The position numbers were made by a program, and so were the translations under genes. DNA of 64,000 nt from the NCBI GenBank assembly GCA_003215775.1, contig QCJW01000003.1, forward strand, positions 43,220 to 107,219, read 5' to 3'. The notes below the pieces were generated by a model that made no database searches, was not told the DNA's origin, and was given only the letters and a program-made list of their open reading frames with translations. This DNA is from Prochlorococcus sp. AG-409-G20 (GTDB lineage Bacteria > Cyanobacteriota > Cyanobacteriia > PCC-6307 > Cyanobiaceae). Below are positions 20,851-32,169 of this stretch, piece by piece; positions within the stretch are counted from its first letter, which is position 1, and every line of letters starts with the position of its first letter.

Positions 20851-22008
20851 TTAATCAGCTCGGTGCCATTTCAGCTCAAAATTACTGGAATTAAATCTCC
20901 ATCGAAGTAATTGACCCAAATCTTTCCCTATCAAATAATCCTTAATTCTCCTACGTCCAAACAAAATTTCTCTGGGTGAAATAGTTGCACAGCTAATTGC
21001 GAGATTTGGGTCCACACCCCATTTAGCAAGCTTTCTGGAACCTTCTAATAAAGGAAAAGCTACACCTGCCAAGGTCCCATCTTCAAGAGTGCAGGTTCCA
21101 TCAACAACATTCAGTTGTCTATTTTGCCATTTGCAACTGCTTTCGTTTAAGCCATAAGGAGCAAGTGCATCACTAACCAGAAACAATTGATGAGAAGCAA
21201 CTTGCGTTAAAAAAACTACCATTTGTGGATTGATGTGTACTCCATCAGCAATTAATCCCATTGATACTCGGCCATGATTAACTGCTTCTCCTATTGGACC
21301 AAGCTCTCGATGATGCAAACCATTCATTGCATTAAAAGTGTGCGTAAGCATCGTGATACCCAACTCAAATGCCCAACGTGCAGTTCTTGCATCAGCATTA
21401 CTATGTCCTAGAGAAACTAAAATTCCCAAGTCACGTAACTTGCTAATAATCACTGCAGAACCAGGTAATTCTGGTGCCAAAGTTACCAAGTCTATTTGAC
21501 TCTCATACCCTCTAATTCTTCGTTCTAAAGCAGATATACTAGGTTCACATAAGTATTCAGAGGAATGCGCACCTCTGCGTTCAGATGCAATAAAAGGACC
21601 CTCCAGATGAGATCCCAGTAGTTGACAACGGTTTTTCTTATGGTTACCTCTAGCCTTCTCAATAACAGATAATGACCTTCGCAAGGCTGATTCTTTACAA
21701 CTAACAATTGTCGGACAAATTGCCTCTATGCCATCTCTCCACAGTTCATCAAGAAGCTTATAGAGGATAGGTAAGTCTTCAAATGCAAGTTCAGAAAACC
21801 AAAGACCCATCCCGCCATTGATTTGTAAATCAATGCCCATTGGACTAAGCCAATCGCCTGACCAACTCTCCCCACAAAGAGTTTCTCCTGGTTCAGTTTG
21901 ATTAACAGACCTAACAACATTGTTATCATCTAGATTTATTGAAAAAACATCAGGTGTCCTCGTTGTGCAATGTTTCTGCGGTAAACGCACATCAGTGATT
22001 ATTCGCAT
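20851..22008 (-). CDS. nagA: N-acetylglucosamine-6-phosphate deacetylase
   Basis: DLQINGG, GSHLEGPFI, SLGHSNAD, LTHTFNAMNGLHHRELG, LIADGVHINP. Confidence 0.93.
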   Translation of the reverse strand: MRIITDVRLPQKHCTTRTPDVFSINLDDNNVVRSVNQTEPGETLCGESWSGDWLSPMGIDLQINGGMGLWFSELAFEDLPILYKLLDELWRDGIEAICPTIVSCKESALRRSLSVIEKARGNHKKNRCQLLGSHLEGPFIASERRGAHSSEYLCEPSISALERRIRGYESQIDLVTLAPELPGSAVIISKLRDLGILVSLGHSNADARTARWAFELGITMLTHTFNAMNGLHHRELGPIGEAVNHGRVSMGLIADGVHINPQMVVFLTQVASHQLFLVSDALAPYGLNESSCKWQNRQLNVVDGTCTLEDGTLAGVAFPLLEGSRKLAKWGVDPNLAISCATISPREILFGRRRIKDYLIGKDLGQLLRWRFNSSNFELKWHRAD

Positions 22009-22063
22009 GGGATGACAGCGGGAAACAAATGCATGAAATTAGAAATGTTGTCATGATTAATTA

Positions 22064-22639
22064 ATGACCTCTACTCAAACACAAGTGACTTCAGTAGATG
22101 CTGACTTGTCTCCTTTAGTGGCTGTAGTAATGGGGAGTGACTCTGATCTCCAAACATTAACGCCTGCTATTGAAGTTTTAGAAAAATTCAAAGTGACTTT
22201 TGAAGTACGAGTGTTGTCTGCGCATCGAACACCTCTTGAAATGATCCAATTCGCGCAAGAAGCTGAATCTAAAAACCTTAAAGTAATTATTGCCGGAGCA
22301 GGTGGAGCTGCTCACCTGCCAGGAATGATTGCATCTCTAACTACTCTTCCTGTGATTGGTGTTCCTGTCCAAAGTAAAGCTTTATCGGGTATTGACTCCA
22401 TGCATTCAATTTTACAAATGCCTGGAGGCATTCCCGTGGCAACCGTCGCCATAGGAGGCGGACTAAATGCTGGTTTATTAGCTGCTCAGATCTTGGCTAC
22501 AAGTGACTCAGAACTGAGGGCCCAAATAAGTCATTACAGACAAAAACTACGAAATCAAGTCATAGAGAAAGACCATCTACTGATAAAACTTGGAGCTAAA
22601 AATTACTTAAGACACATACAAAAAGGTGGTCAATCATGA
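22064..22639 (+). CDS. purE: 5-(carboxyamino)imidazole ribonucleotide mutase
   Basis: VMGSDSDLQTL, SAHRTPLEM, IIAGAGGAAHLPGMIAS. Confidence 0.96.
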   Translation: MTSTQTQVTSVDADLSPLVAVVMGSDSDLQTLTPAIEVLEKFKVTFEVRVLSAHRTPLEMIQFAQEAESKNLKVIIAGAGGAAHLPGMIASLTTLPVIGVPVQSKALSGIDSMHSILQMPGGIPVATVAIGGGLNAGLLAAQILATSDSELRAQISHYRQKLRNQVIEKDHLLIKLGAKNYLRHIQKGGQS

Positions 22640-22661
22640 ACTATCCAATAGAACATTAAGG

Positions 22662-23285
22662 CTAACCCTTGCTTAGAATATTCATCTGATAAAGCTTTGC
22701 AATAACAAAATCAACACAATCATTTAAGTCTAAATTACCAGTATCAATTGTTAATTCAGGAGATTTTGGTTCTTCATAAGGACTAGAGATACCTGTAAAG
22801 TCTTTTATGTCTCCCTTTCTTGCCTTTTTATATAAACCTTTTGTATCGCGTTCCTCACATACACTCAAATCTGCGGAACAATAAATCTCAACAAAATCTC
22901 CTTCATCAACTAAAGAGCGTGCTTTCTCACGATCACTAAGAAAAGGAGACACAAAAGCTGTGAGAACAATCACACCGGAATCAAGAAATAATTTAGCAAC
23001 TTCACCTATACGGCGAATATTTTCTTCACGGTCAGAAGCAGAAAAGCCAAGATCATTGCAAAGACCATGTCTCACATTGTCACCATCTAGAACATAACTA
23101 GCTACTCCTCTTTCATATAAAGCTTTATCTACTGAATTGGCCAAAGTACTTTTCCCAGAACCTGAAAGCCCTGTGAACCAAAGAATGACACTTTTATGAC
23201 CTCTTGAGGCCGATCTTGCTTGACGATTTACAGATGATTGATGCCAGACAATATTTGTAGCCTTAAGGTTCCCCTCTTTTGTCAT
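22662..23285 (-). CDS. cysC: adenylylsulfate kinase
   Basis: WFTGLSGSGKSTLANSVDKAL, LDGDNVRHGLCNDLGFSASDREENIRRIGEVAKL. Confidence 0.97.
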   Translation of the reverse strand: MTKEGNLKATNIVWHQSSVNRQARSASRGHKSVILWFTGLSGSGKSTLANSVDKALYERGVASYVLDGDNVRHGLCNDLGFSASDREENIRRIGEVAKLFLDSGVIVLTAFVSPFLSDREKARSLVDEGDFVEIYCSADLSVCEERDTKGLYKKARKGDIKDFTGISSPYEEPKSPELTIDTGNLDLNDCVDFVIAKLYQMNILSKG

Positions 23286-23344
23286 GATCAGAGCTTTATC
23301 AAAGGACCATTATTCTCCATCTTGACAAATCATTGCTCTGAGAT

Positions 23345-23668
23345 TCACCCTCCTGCTCGCTTTGGTCTATAACCTTGAGTTTCAAGAAATCGCATCACCG
23401 CAAGGACTTGATCACCTTGCAGTTCTATTTCATCTTCCTTTATGGTCCCACCAGTTCCACATTGGGACTTCATTCTCTTCAACAGTGATCGAGCTTCACT
23501 CCTATCAAGGTTCAAACCTTGAATCAAGGTGATTGTTTTACCTTTTTTCCCAGCCTTAATTCGTTTAACTCGAACGGGTAGATCCTCCCTTGCTCGAGGA
23601 GAACCTGAAGAATCCATAGTGTTTTTTGACACAGGATTATCAAATTCACGCCAATTTCGCTTACTCAT
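23345..23668 (-). CDS. SUI1/YciH-like translation initiation factor
   Basis: RVKRIKAGKKGKTITLIQGL, LKSQCGTGGTIKEDEIELQGDQ... Confidence 0.9.
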   Translation of the reverse strand: MSKRNWREFDNPVSKNTMDSSGSPRAREDLPVRVKRIKAGKKGKTITLIQGLNLDRSEARSLLKRMKSQCGTGGTIKEDEIELQGDQVLAVMRFLETQGYRPKRAGG

Positions 23669-23710
23669 CGTTCTAATTCTTAGTCTGGTTATATCTTCTT
23701 TGCTTCTAAG

Positions 23711-24961
23711 TTGACAAGCAACTTCCCATCTAAATCCAAAAATATGGTCCTTTCAATAAATTCACGACCTTCTGCGAATGGTCGTTTTGGAAAATATGGA
23801 GGGCAATACGTCCCAGAGACACTCATGCCTGCACTAGCTGAGCTAGAAGATGCAGCAGCTAAAGCTTGGCAAGATCAGAATTTTCTAGATGAACTCAATG
23901 GATTACTTAAAACCTATGTAGGCCGTGCAACACCACTATATGAAGCCACACGGCTGACAAATCACTATAGGAGTGGTGAAACAGGACCAAGAATCTGGTT
24001 GAAACGAGAAGATTTAAATCACACAGGAGCTCACAAAATCAATAACGCTCTTGGACAAGCGCTCTTAGCCATGCGAATGGGAAAAAAGAGAATTATTGCT
24101 GAAACAGGAGCAGGTCAACATGGCGTAGCGACAGCAACAGTATGTGCTCGATTTGGTTTGAATTGCGTTATCTATATGGGAGAAGAGGATATGCGGCGAC
24201 AAGCATTGAACGTCTTTAGGATGAGACTCCTAGGTGCAAAGGTTCAACCAGTAACAACAGGGACAGCCACGCTCAAAGACGCTACAAGTGAAGCTATTCG
24301 TGATTGGGTAACAAATGTCGAGAGTACACATTACATTCTTGGATCTGTCGCTGGCCCCCACCCTTACCCAAAGCTTGTTAGAGACTTCCATGCAGTAATT
24401 GGCATAGAAACAAAAGCACAATGCAAAGAAGCCTTTGGGCGTTTACCAGATGTACTACTGGCATGCGTAGGAGGTGGTTCTAATGCTATGGGTTTATTCC
24501 ACCCATTTGTAGAAGACTCTTCTGTCCGCATGATTGGCGTTGAAGCAGCTGGGAGCGGAATCCAAACAGGTCGACATGCTGCAACTATCACCGAAGGCCG
24601 AGTAGGCGTATTACATGGTGCAATGAGTTTCCTGCTCCAAGATGAGAATGGTCAAGTTCAAGAAGCTCATTCAATCAGTGCAGGCTTAGATTATCCAGGC
24701 GTGGGACCTGAACATAGCTATTTATGTGAAATAAAACGTGCAGAATATGTAGCCGTTTCTGACAACGAGGCATTAAAAGCGCTCCAATTAGTTAGCGAGT
24801 TGGAGGGAATCATCCCAGCACTAGAGACTGCACATGCTTTTGCTTGGTTGGAAAACCTTTGCCCTTTACTACCCAATAATCAAGAAATAGTGATTAATTG
24901 CTCTGGGCGTGGAGATAAAGATGTCAACACAGTAGCTGAAAAAATAAAAGTCAATATCTAA
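23711..24961 (+). CDS. trpB: tryptophan synthase beta chain
   Basis: [47 protein letters not shown]. Confidence 0.98.
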   Translation: MTSNFPSKSKNMVLSINSRPSANGRFGKYGGQYVPETLMPALAELEDAAAKAWQDQNFLDELNGLLKTYVGRATPLYEATRLTNHYRSGETGPRIWLKREDLNHTGAHKINNALGQALLAMRMGKKRIIAETGAGQHGVATATVCARFGLNCVIYMGEEDMRRQALNVFRMRLLGAKVQPVTTGTATLKDATSEAIRDWVTNVESTHYILGSVAGPHPYPKLVRDFHAVIGIETKAQCKEAFGRLPDVLLACVGGGSNAMGLFHPFVEDSSVRMIGVEAAGSGIQTGRHAATITEGRVGVLHGAMSFLLQDENGQVQEAHSISAGLDYPGVGPEHSYLCEIKRAEYVAVSDNEALKALQLVSELEGIIPALETAHAFAWLENLCPLLPNNQEIVINCSGRGDKDVNTVAEKIKVNI

Positions 24962-24962
24962 T

Positions 24963-25961
24963 TCACGATAAGATTCGGCCTAAATGATTAGCAACAAGCT
25001 TGACGGAGCCAATGGCAGTTGAATAAGCCATTCGCATGGGCCCAACTAATGCTACTTGCCCTATACCCTCGCTTGAGGTTTTATAAGAGGCTTGGACTAC
25101 CGAACAATCAACAAGTGCGCGATTTGGATGTTCATCTCCAATCCAAACAACTCCTAACTTGCTGTCATGATTCGGGATCACCGACTCGGGACTGCTATCC
25201 ATTAACTCAAGAAGAGGTTGAAAACGTTTACTATCACTAAATTCTGGTTGAGCCAATAACCTGGACATTCCATAAAATACAGCTCCCACCTCGGCTTTTT
25301 CTCTTAGCTTGTTATGACTTTTGATTGCTTCGCGCAGAACAGAACCACTTAGATGTAATTGAGGTGGCAAAGACGACCAATCTAATCCGCCATTCTTAGA
25401 TTTAGAGAGTTGATCACTCACCCAAGTTTCAATAGGTCCTAACTCCTTAGTAACTTCACAAGGTAAACGTAGATTCACATTTGTTGCCTCATTTAAATTA
25501 TCTACAAGCATCACCAACAATCGATCTCCGCCTTGTACCAAACGAACGTCTTTAAGCATTAACTTTTTGCTAACCGGCTTAGTGATCAGACTCATCAGCC
25601 CTGTGAAATCAGTCAATCGTCTCGCAAGTTGCCATAACAAATCATCTAAAGCTGCCCACTGGAGACTCATAGCAGCAAGCTCTCTTCGAAGGAGTTCAAC
25701 AGAAGATCCAGGAGGAGGCATCAAGCAATCAACAAAATGTCGATATCCCATAGGGCTAGGTATTCTTCCTGCAGATGGATGAGGCTGCAATAGAAATCCT
25801 TGTTGTTCTAAGGCTCCCATTACTGAACGAACAGTTGATGAGCTCGCTTGCAAACCAAAACGTTGGACGAGTGTTTTACTGCCTACAGGCTCCATGGTGT
25901 CAACGTAATGACACACAGTGGCCCTAAGAACCTTCTGTTGGCGTTTAGGCAGAAGCTTCAC
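24963..25961 (-). CDS. hrcA: heat-inducible transcription repressor HrcA
   Basis: PVGSKTLVQRFGLQASSSTVRSVMGALEQQGFLLQPHPSAGRIPSPMGYRHFVD HrcA wHTH; C-terminal domain. Confidence 0.93.
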   Translation of the reverse strand: MKLLPKRQQKVLRATVCHYVDTMEPVGSKTLVQRFGLQASSSTVRSVMGALEQQGFLLQPHPSAGRIPSPMGYRHFVDCLMPPPGSSVELLRRELAAMSLQWAALDDLLWQLARRLTDFTGLMSLITKPVSKKLMLKDVRLVQGGDRLLVMLVDNLNEATNVNLRLPCEVTKELGPIETWVSDQLSKSKNGGLDWSSLPPQLHLSGSVLREAIKSHNKLREKAEVGAVFYGMSRLLAQPEFSDSKRFQPLLELMDSSPESVIPNHDSKLGVVWIGDEHPNRALVDCSVVQASYKTSSEGIGQVALVGPMRMAYSTAIGSVKLVANHLGRILS

Positions 25962-26035
25962 TGCTTTAATCGATTACCTAAATAGTAAAAGAATAAAGCC
26001 AAGAAAATTGTCTATGAAAAAAATTTCCAAGAGTT

Positions 26036-26380
26036 TCAATAGCGCGGCACTGTTGAATCAACCTGAACACTCCATGCATCGATACCACCATCAAGATTCC
26101 AGACTTCATCAAGTAAAGACTCTTGCAACAACCAAGCTCCGAAATGCCAACTTCTGACACCTCTATGACATATGACAACAATTGGTCTATTCGTGGAAAG
26201 CTTTGTAGATAAATTTTCTAACCAAACAGATCTTTGTGACAATGCCAAGTGCAGAACTGATGAAGGAAAAGGAGCAACACTTAATTCCTCAGGCTCGCGC
26301 ACATCGATCAGCAAAGGCTTAGAAGCATCTTGATTAAGCCAAAGATTAAGTTCCTTAGCTGAAATAGTTTTAGGATTCAT
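26036..26380 (-). CDS. rhodanese-domain protein
   Basis: LIDVREPEEL, VICHRGVRSWHFGAWL (Cys-containing active loop), WNLDGGIDAWS. Confidence 0.9.
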   Translation of the reverse strand: MNPKTISAKELNLWLNQDASKPLLIDVREPEELSVAPFPSSVLHLALSQRSVWLENLSTKLSTNRPIVVICHRGVRSWHFGAWLLQESLLDEVWNLDGGIDAWSVQVDSTVPRY

Positions 26381-26406
26381 TTGAATGACTAAGTCGTTTC
26401 GAGGAA

Positions 26407-27609
26407 GTGAAAGAAAACCAACCCTTACATACTTCGCAAACTAGCGATGAAGTCCCTTTAAGACCCGGACTTGAAGGGGTACCAGTTACCCGCTCAGCCA
26501 TCTGTGATATTGATGGCCTGCAAGGCAAGCTTTCTTATCGTGGATATTCAATAGCAGAACTAACTGCTCAAAGCAGCTTTCTGGAAACGTCTTACTTACT
26601 GATATGGGGAAATTTACCTAATCCGCAACAACTTCGCGACTTTGAAAAAGAAATTCAAATGCATAGGCGGGTCAGTTTTCGTGTACGAGACATGATGAAA
26701 TGCTTCCCTGCCTCAGGACATCCAATGGATGCTCTTCAATCCAGTGCAGCCTCATTAGGACTTTTCTATTCCCGAAGAGCCATTGATAATCCACAATATG
26801 TTTACGACGCAGTTGTCAGACTGATTGCAAAAATTCCAACCATGGTTGCGGCTTTTCAATTAATTCGTAAAGGTCAAGATCCAATACAACCAAGAGATGA
26901 TCTTGCTTATTCGGCTAATTTTCTTTACATGCTTACTGAGCGCGAACAAGATCCTCTAGCAGCAAGAATTTTTGACAAATGTTTGATCCTTCATGCAGAA
27001 CATAGCCTCAATGCAAGCACCTTTAGTGCTCGAGTAACGGCAAGCACTCTTACTGACCCATATGCAGTTGTTGCTTCCGCAGTGGGCACTCTCGCTGGCC
27101 CGCTTCACGGTGGTGCAAATGAAGATGTACTTACCATGCTTGAAACCATTGGAAGTCCTGAGAATGCAGGATCATATCTAGATCAAGCTATTGCAAAAAA
27201 ACAAAAAATCATGGGCTTTGGGCACAGAGAATATCGTGTCAAAGATCCAAGGGCATCAATCCTGCAAGAACTTGCTGAAGAATTATTTGCTCGATTCGGC
27301 TCTGATGAAATGTATGAGGTAGCCAAAGCTCTTGAGAAAGAAGCTGAACCAAGACTAGGCTCCAAAGGTATTTACCCTAATGTTGATTTCTATTCTGGTC
27401 TTGTTTACAGAAAATTAGGCATCCCAAGAGATCTATTTACACCAATTTTTGCTATCTCTCGAGTATCTGGTTGGTTGGCCCATTGGAGAGAACAACTTGG
27501 CACTAATAGGATTTTCAGACCCTCGCAAATCTACAAAGGAGAACAAAATCGCAAATGGCTCCCACCAGAGCAACGCAATACAACTAATTTGCAAAACCCG
27601 CAAATCTGA
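26407..27609 (+). CDS. gltA: citrate synthase
   Basis: LSYRGYSIAELT, GTLAGPLHGGANEDVLTML, MGFGHREYRVKDPRA. Confidence 0.96.
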   Translation: MKENQPLHTSQTSDEVPLRPGLEGVPVTRSAICDIDGLQGKLSYRGYSIAELTAQSSFLETSYLLIWGNLPNPQQLRDFEKEIQMHRRVSFRVRDMMKCFPASGHPMDALQSSAASLGLFYSRRAIDNPQYVYDAVVRLIAKIPTMVAAFQLIRKGQDPIQPRDDLAYSANFLYMLTEREQDPLAARIFDKCLILHAEHSLNASTFSARVTASTLTDPYAVVASAVGTLAGPLHGGANEDVLTMLETIGSPENAGSYLDQAIAKKQKIMGFGHREYRVKDPRASILQELAEELFARFGSDEMYEVAKALEKEAEPRLGSKGIYPNVDFYSGLVYRKLGIPRDLFTPIFAISRVSGWLAHWREQLGTNRIFRPSQIYKGEQNRKWLPPEQRNTTNLQNPQI

Positions 27610-27646
27610 CTTTAATTACTACCCTTAAACAAAACTATCTGATTTT

Positions 27647-28768
27647 GTGATTAGTCCTGGCTTAGATCTGCAAATGAACTTTGAGCAAGCCTTAGAAAGC
27701 TTTGGCTTTTCTCATGAAGTAGCTCATATCCTTTGGTTGCCACTGCCTATGCTACTTGTTTTAACAGCAGCATTAATTGGTGTTCTTGTAACAGTTTGGC
27801 TTGAAAGAAAAATATCTGCCGCTGCTCAACAAAGGATAGGTCCGGAATATGCAGGTGCATTGGGCATACTTCAACCTATGGCTGATGGACTAAAGCTCTT
27901 AGTCAAAGAAGATGTAATACCAAAACGTGCTGATGGATTTCTATTTACTCTTGGACCAATTCTTGTTCTTATTCCGGTAATACTTTCCTGGTTAATAGTT
28001 CCCTTTGGTCAAAACCTTCTAATCAGTAATGTTGGGATAGGAATTTTCTTATGGATAGCTCTGAGTAGTATTCAACCTATTGGCCTTTTAATGAGTGGAT
28101 ATGCTTCTAACAATAAATATTCATTATTAGGGGGATTAAGAGCAGCTGCACAATCAATCAGTTATGAAATACCTTTAGCTTTGGCTGTTCTTGCTGTCGT
28201 TATGATGAGTAATTCTCTGAGTACAATAGATATTGTAAATCAGCAAAATGGCGCAGGTTTTCTAAGTTGGAATATATGGAGACAACCAGTTGGTTTTGTG
28301 ATCTTTTGGATATGTGCTTTAGCAGAATGTGAAAGACTTCCGTTTGACTTACCTGAGGCAGAAGAAGAGTTAGTTGCAGGTTATCAAACAGAATATGCAG
28401 GGATGAAATTTGCCTTATTTTATCTTGGAAGCTATATAAATTTAGTCTTATCAGCACTATTAGTCTCCATTCTATACTTAGGAGGATGGGGATTCCCCAT
28501 ACCAATTGAATGGTTATCTACCTGGCTTGGGGAATCTTTTAATAGCCCTATATTTCAACTTTTTGCTGGATCAATTGGAATAGTAATGACTGTATTAAAA
28601 GCATATCTTCTTGTTTTTCTAGCAATTTTACTCCGGTGGACAACCCCACGAGTTCGTATTGACCAATTATTAGACCTAGGGTGGAAATTCCTATTGCCAA
28701 TATCATTAGTAAATCTACTTGTAACAGCAGCCCTCAAGCTTGCTTTCCCAATAGCTTTCGGAGGTTAA
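27647..28768 (+). CDS. ndhA: NAD(P)H-quinone oxidoreductase subunit 1
   Basis: [51 protein letters not shown]. Confidence 0.97.
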   Translation: MISPGLDLQMNFEQALESFGFSHEVAHILWLPLPMLLVLTAALIGVLVTVWLERKISAAAQQRIGPEYAGALGILQPMADGLKLLVKEDVIPKRADGFLFTLGPILVLIPVILSWLIVPFGQNLLISNVGIGIFLWIALSSIQPIGLLMSGYASNNKYSLLGGLRAAAQSISYEIPLALAVLAVVMMSNSLSTIDIVNQQNGAGFLSWNIWRQPVGFVIFWICALAECERLPFDLPEAEEELVAGYQTEYAGMKFALFYLGSYINLVLSALLVSILYLGGWGFPIPIEWLSTWLGESFNSPIFQLFAGSIGIVMTVLKAYLLVFLAILLRWTTPRVRIDQLLDLGWKFLLPISLVNLLVTAALKLAFPIAFGG

Positions 28769-28868
28769 TCAATAAAACAAGACATTAATGATTAGTTCTA
28801 CTTAAAGAGTGCATAAAACCTGTAAAATTTAACAAGTTCAGGTCTCCTCCCTGTCAGGACATACTCGA

Positions 28869-29495
28869 ATGTTGGGATTCTTAGAAAAAATAAGTCAGTA
28901 CACCAAAGAGGCATTCGATGCAGCAAAATACCTAACTCAAGGCATAGCAGTTACTTTTGACCACATGGGTCGAAGACCTATAACTGTTCAATATCCATAC
29001 GAAAAGCTTATTCCCTCTGAAAGATATAGAGGGAGAATTCATTACGAGTTTGACAAATGCATAGCTTGTGAAGTGTGTGTCAGGGTTTGTCCAATCAACC
29101 TTCCAGTGGTTGATTGGGTAATGAACAAACAAACCAAGAAAAAAGAATTAAGAAATTATTCCATTGATTTTGGAGTATGCATATTTTGCGGGAATTGTGT
29201 TGAATACTGTCCGACTAATTGTCTTTCTATGACTGAGGAATATGAATTGGCAACCTTTGACAGACATAGCCTGAACTTTGATAACGTTGCTCTCGGAAGA
29301 CTTCCCTCAAATGTTACGACTGATCCAAGTGTGACCCCATTGAAAGAACTTGGCTACCTTCCTAAAAAAATCATGGACCCTCATGAAGTTTCTCCTTTAG
29401 ACCCAAGAGCTGGAAAATTACCTTCTGAAATACTTGACTGGATGAAAAACACAGAACCTTCTGATAGCAACGAAAACATCCAGTCAAGAGAATAA
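28869..29495 (+). CDS. ndhI: NAD(P)H-quinone oxidoreductase subunit I (2x[4Fe-4S])
   Basis: [12 protein letters not shown] and [15 protein letters not shown] motifs. Confidence 0.97.
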   Translation: MLGFLEKISQYTKEAFDAAKYLTQGIAVTFDHMGRRPITVQYPYEKLIPSERYRGRIHYEFDKCIACEVCVRVCPINLPVVDWVMNKQTKKKELRNYSIDFGVCIFCGNCVEYCPTNCLSMTEEYELATFDRHSLNFDNVALGRLPSNVTTDPSVTPLKELGYLPKKIMDPHEVSPLDPRAGKLPSEILDWMKNTEPSDSNENIQSRE

Positions 29496-29499
29496 TTTC

Positions 29500-30099
29500 A
29501 TGAATATTGCAGCCAGTACTGAAATTATTTGCTTTCTAATCCTTGGATCCATAGTGATTCTTGGCAGCCTGGGAGTAGTTTTATTGAAAAACATTGTCTA
29601 CTCCGCATTCCTTTTAGGTGGGGTATTTATGGCCGTTGCAGGGTTATATCTGCTCTTAAATGCAAGCTTTGTTGCAGCTGCTCAGGTACTTGTATACGTC
29701 GGCGCTGTTAATGTATTAATCTTATTTGCCATAATGCTTGTCAATAAAAAAGAAACTCTAAAACCCATCAAAGGCTTACAAATTAGAAAAATTCTTTCTG
29801 GAAGTATCTGTTTAGGCTTGCTTATATTACTTATTAGAGTGGATATCACCACTCCATGGCCATTGCCTGGTCCAGTATCTATCGGCGAACAAGCAACTGA
29901 AAGAATTGGAGAACATCTTTTTACAGATTATCTACTACCTTTTGAACTTGCATCTGTTTTACTCTTAATGGCAATGATTGGGGCGATAGTCTTAGCAAGA
30001 AGAGACGTATTTTCAACAGACATAGAAACAGGAAATAACGCCGGTCAAGAACTCATTGAGAAATCAAATGCGCCTCTAATTATAGACAAAACTTCTTAA
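29500..30099 (+). CDS. ndhG: NAD(P)H-quinone oxidoreductase subunit 6
   Basis: VVLLKNIVYSAFLLGGVFMAVAGLYLLLNASFVAAAQVLVYVGAVNVLILFAIMLVN. Confidence 0.97.
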   Translation: MNIAASTEIICFLILGSIVILGSLGVVLLKNIVYSAFLLGGVFMAVAGLYLLLNASFVAAAQVLVYVGAVNVLILFAIMLVNKKETLKPIKGLQIRKILSGSICLGLLILLIRVDITTPWPLPGPVSIGEQATERIGEHLFTDYLLPFELASVLLLMAMIGAIVLARRDVFSTDIETGNNAGQELIEKSNAPLIIDKTS

Positions 30100-30138
30100 A
30101 ATAAGAACCCAAATCCTCCAGTAATCTTTGTTAAATCC

Positions 30139-30468
30139 ATGCTAATTGAATCCTCAGAAGCCGTCTCACTCCCAGCATATTTAATTCTTGCATCATTATT
30201 ATTTTGCATTGGTGTATGGGGTCTCATAAATAGTCGTAATGCCGTTAGAGTCTTAATGAGCATCGAGCTAATGCTCAATGCTGTCAATCTCAATTTAATG
30301 TCCTTTTCTTCATATCTAGATGGCGAGTTAATACGCGGTCAAGTGTTTACTGTATTTGTAATAACTGTTGCAGCTGCAGAAGCCGCTGTGGGACTTGCAA
30401 TCTTACTTTCATTATATAGAAATAGAGTAACTGTAGACATGGAAAGTTTTAATTTGCTCCGCTGGTAG
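30139..30468 (+). CDS. ndhE: NAD(P)H-quinone oxidoreductase subunit 4L
   Basis: [35 protein letters not shown]. Confidence 0.97.
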   Translation: MLIESSEAVSLPAYLILASLLFCIGVWGLINSRNAVRVLMSIELMLNAVNLNLMSFSSYLDGELIRGQVFTVFVITVAAAEAAVGLAILLSLYRNRVTVDMESFNLLRW

Positions 30469-30480
30469 AAAGGGAAAAGA

Positions 30481-31377
30481 ATGCTGCTAAATCTTGTATG
30501 GATAATCTTCAAAGCAAATAATCAAATTGCAAAAGAAGAAGCATGTTTCTGTTCTGAGCAATTAAATTCTCTAGGTATTAATGTACTCAATGCACCTATT
30601 GGAGCAAATGACAATCCAACAAACTATCTATTTTCGAAGCATAATCAGTTACCAAATCTAGCAATAGTTTTAGGTGGTGATGGTACAGTTCTTGGCGCTG
30701 CACGTTCTCTAGCTATCCACAAGATTCCATTACTTTGTTTCAATGTTGGTGGGCATCTTGGTTTTCTTACAAATGAACGAATTCTGCTTAGAAAGAAAGA
30801 GACCTGGGAGGAAATTCAGTCAGGTGAATTTAAATTAGAAAAGCGCATGATGCTTGAAGCAAAAAACTATAAACCTACTAATAGTGATCAAAATTTAACC
30901 TGTTTGGCATTGAATGATTTTTACTTTCGTGCTTATAGAGATGAAGTTTCACCGACATGCATTCTTGAATTAGAAGTTGACGGAGAAAAAGTTGATGAAT
31001 ATAGAGGAGATGGTCTCATACTCGCCACTCCTACAGGTTCAACTGCCTACTCAATGGCTACTGGGGGTCCAATATTACATCCACAGATTGAAGCAATAGT
31101 TGTCAATCCAATAAGCCCCATGAGTTTATCCAGTAGACCCATAGTTGTTCCACCTGAATCATTACTTCAGATCAAGCCTCTTGGAGATAAGACTCGCAGA
31201 GTAAAACTTTGGAAAGATGGAGCTAGCGAAAGCATCCTTGATCCAGGTGAAAGCTGTGTTGTCAAAAGAGCAAAGCACCATGCATTAATGATTATTTTAA
31301 AAAAAAGCCCGTCTTACTATCAAACAATTACTCAGAAACTTCATTGGGCTGGCAGCTTTAGTCAAAACAACTCGTAA
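30481..31377 (+). CDS. nadK: NAD kinase
   Basis: [46 protein letters not shown]. Confidence 0.96.
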   Translation: MLLNLVWIIFKANNQIAKEEACFCSEQLNSLGINVLNAPIGANDNPTNYLFSKHNQLPNLAIVLGGDGTVLGAARSLAIHKIPLLCFNVGGHLGFLTNERILLRKKETWEEIQSGEFKLEKRMMLEAKNYKPTNSDQNLTCLALNDFYFRAYRDEVSPTCILELEVDGEKVDEYRGDGLILATPTGSTAYSMATGGPILHPQIEAIVVNPISPMSLSSRPIVVPPESLLQIKPLGDKTRRVKLWKDGASESILDPGESCVVKRAKHHALMIILKKSPSYYQTITQKLHWAGSFSQNNS

Positions 31378-31381
31378 GCAA

Positions 31382-31882
31382 ATGTCTCTTGAAATCGAAA
31401 GAAGATTCTTAGTGAAAGGGGAAGACTGGAGACAAAGTGTAAGCAAAGAACATGAGATCCAACAGGCCTACCTAACTAGCAGCAAGGATGGATGGACTGT
31501 AAGGGTAAGAATTACTGACAATCAAAATGCCTGCTTAACTCTTAAAGCAAAAGCTGAGGGGGTTGCTAATTACGAATTTGAATATCCAATTCCTCTAGAA
31601 GACGGACTCTTACTATGGGAAAAACTACCTAACAAGATCACCAAAACTCGCTTCACATTGAACCTGAAGGAAGGAGACTGGATTATTGATTGTTTTAAAA
31701 AGCAAAATTCTCCCTTAGTCCTTGCAGAAGTCGAACTAGCTTCAGAAAAGACACAACTTCACAAGCCAACATGGTGTGGTCAAGAGATAACTGGAAAATT
31801 TGAATGGAGTAATGCTTCTTTAGCAAAAAATCCAATCAATACTTGGGATAAATCAAAAAAACTGCAGTACATGACTCATTGA
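31382..31882 (+). CDS. CYTH-domain (triphosphate tunnel metalloenzyme-like) protein
   Basis: N-terminal EIERRFLV (ExExR signature), QQAYL, VRVRI. Confidence 0.85.
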   Translation: MSLEIERRFLVKGEDWRQSVSKEHEIQQAYLTSSKDGWTVRVRITDNQNACLTLKAKAEGVANYEFEYPIPLEDGLLLWEKLPNKITKTRFTLNLKEGDWIIDCFKKQNSPLVLAEVELASEKTQLHKPTWCGQEITGKFEWSNASLAKNPINTWDKSKKLQYMTH

Positions 31883-31974
31883 ATAGACGAACGAGAAGGC
31901 TTTCCTTTAGATTGTGTTTATATTTGCGTTGATAGCTTCAGCGCCCATTTAGCCAAAAGGCTGGGAGGGAAGTT

Positions 31975-32169
31975 TTGTACGGCTTATATGACACAGATGG
32001 TCTGCTGCGATACGTCTGCAAAGACAGAGAAGCCTGTCTGGACTACGCAGAGCTATTTAATCTCTCTTCACTCGAATGCTCATTATTAGATTTGCCTGAC
32101 CCAAACCTTGTAAAGGTCAAAGGTCAGAAGAGTCGACCTGATCAGAATCAGGCAATGAGCAACAATTAA
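31975..32169 (+). CDS. small conserved-looking protein of unknown function; TTG start
   Basis: 64 aa ORF; sits between CYTH gene and PedR-like gene; 3' end overlaps the opposite-strand gene by 53 bp. Confidence 0.5.
   Translation: MYGLYDTDGLLRYVCKDREACLDYAELFNLSSLECSLLDLPDPNLVKVKGQKSRPDQNQAMSNN

Noticed and set aside
24963-26035. Possible CIRCE element (TTAGCACTC-N9-GAGTGCTAA) near hrcA
   Set aside because: Looked for it around hrcA and saw no match; HrcA targets are probably elsewhere
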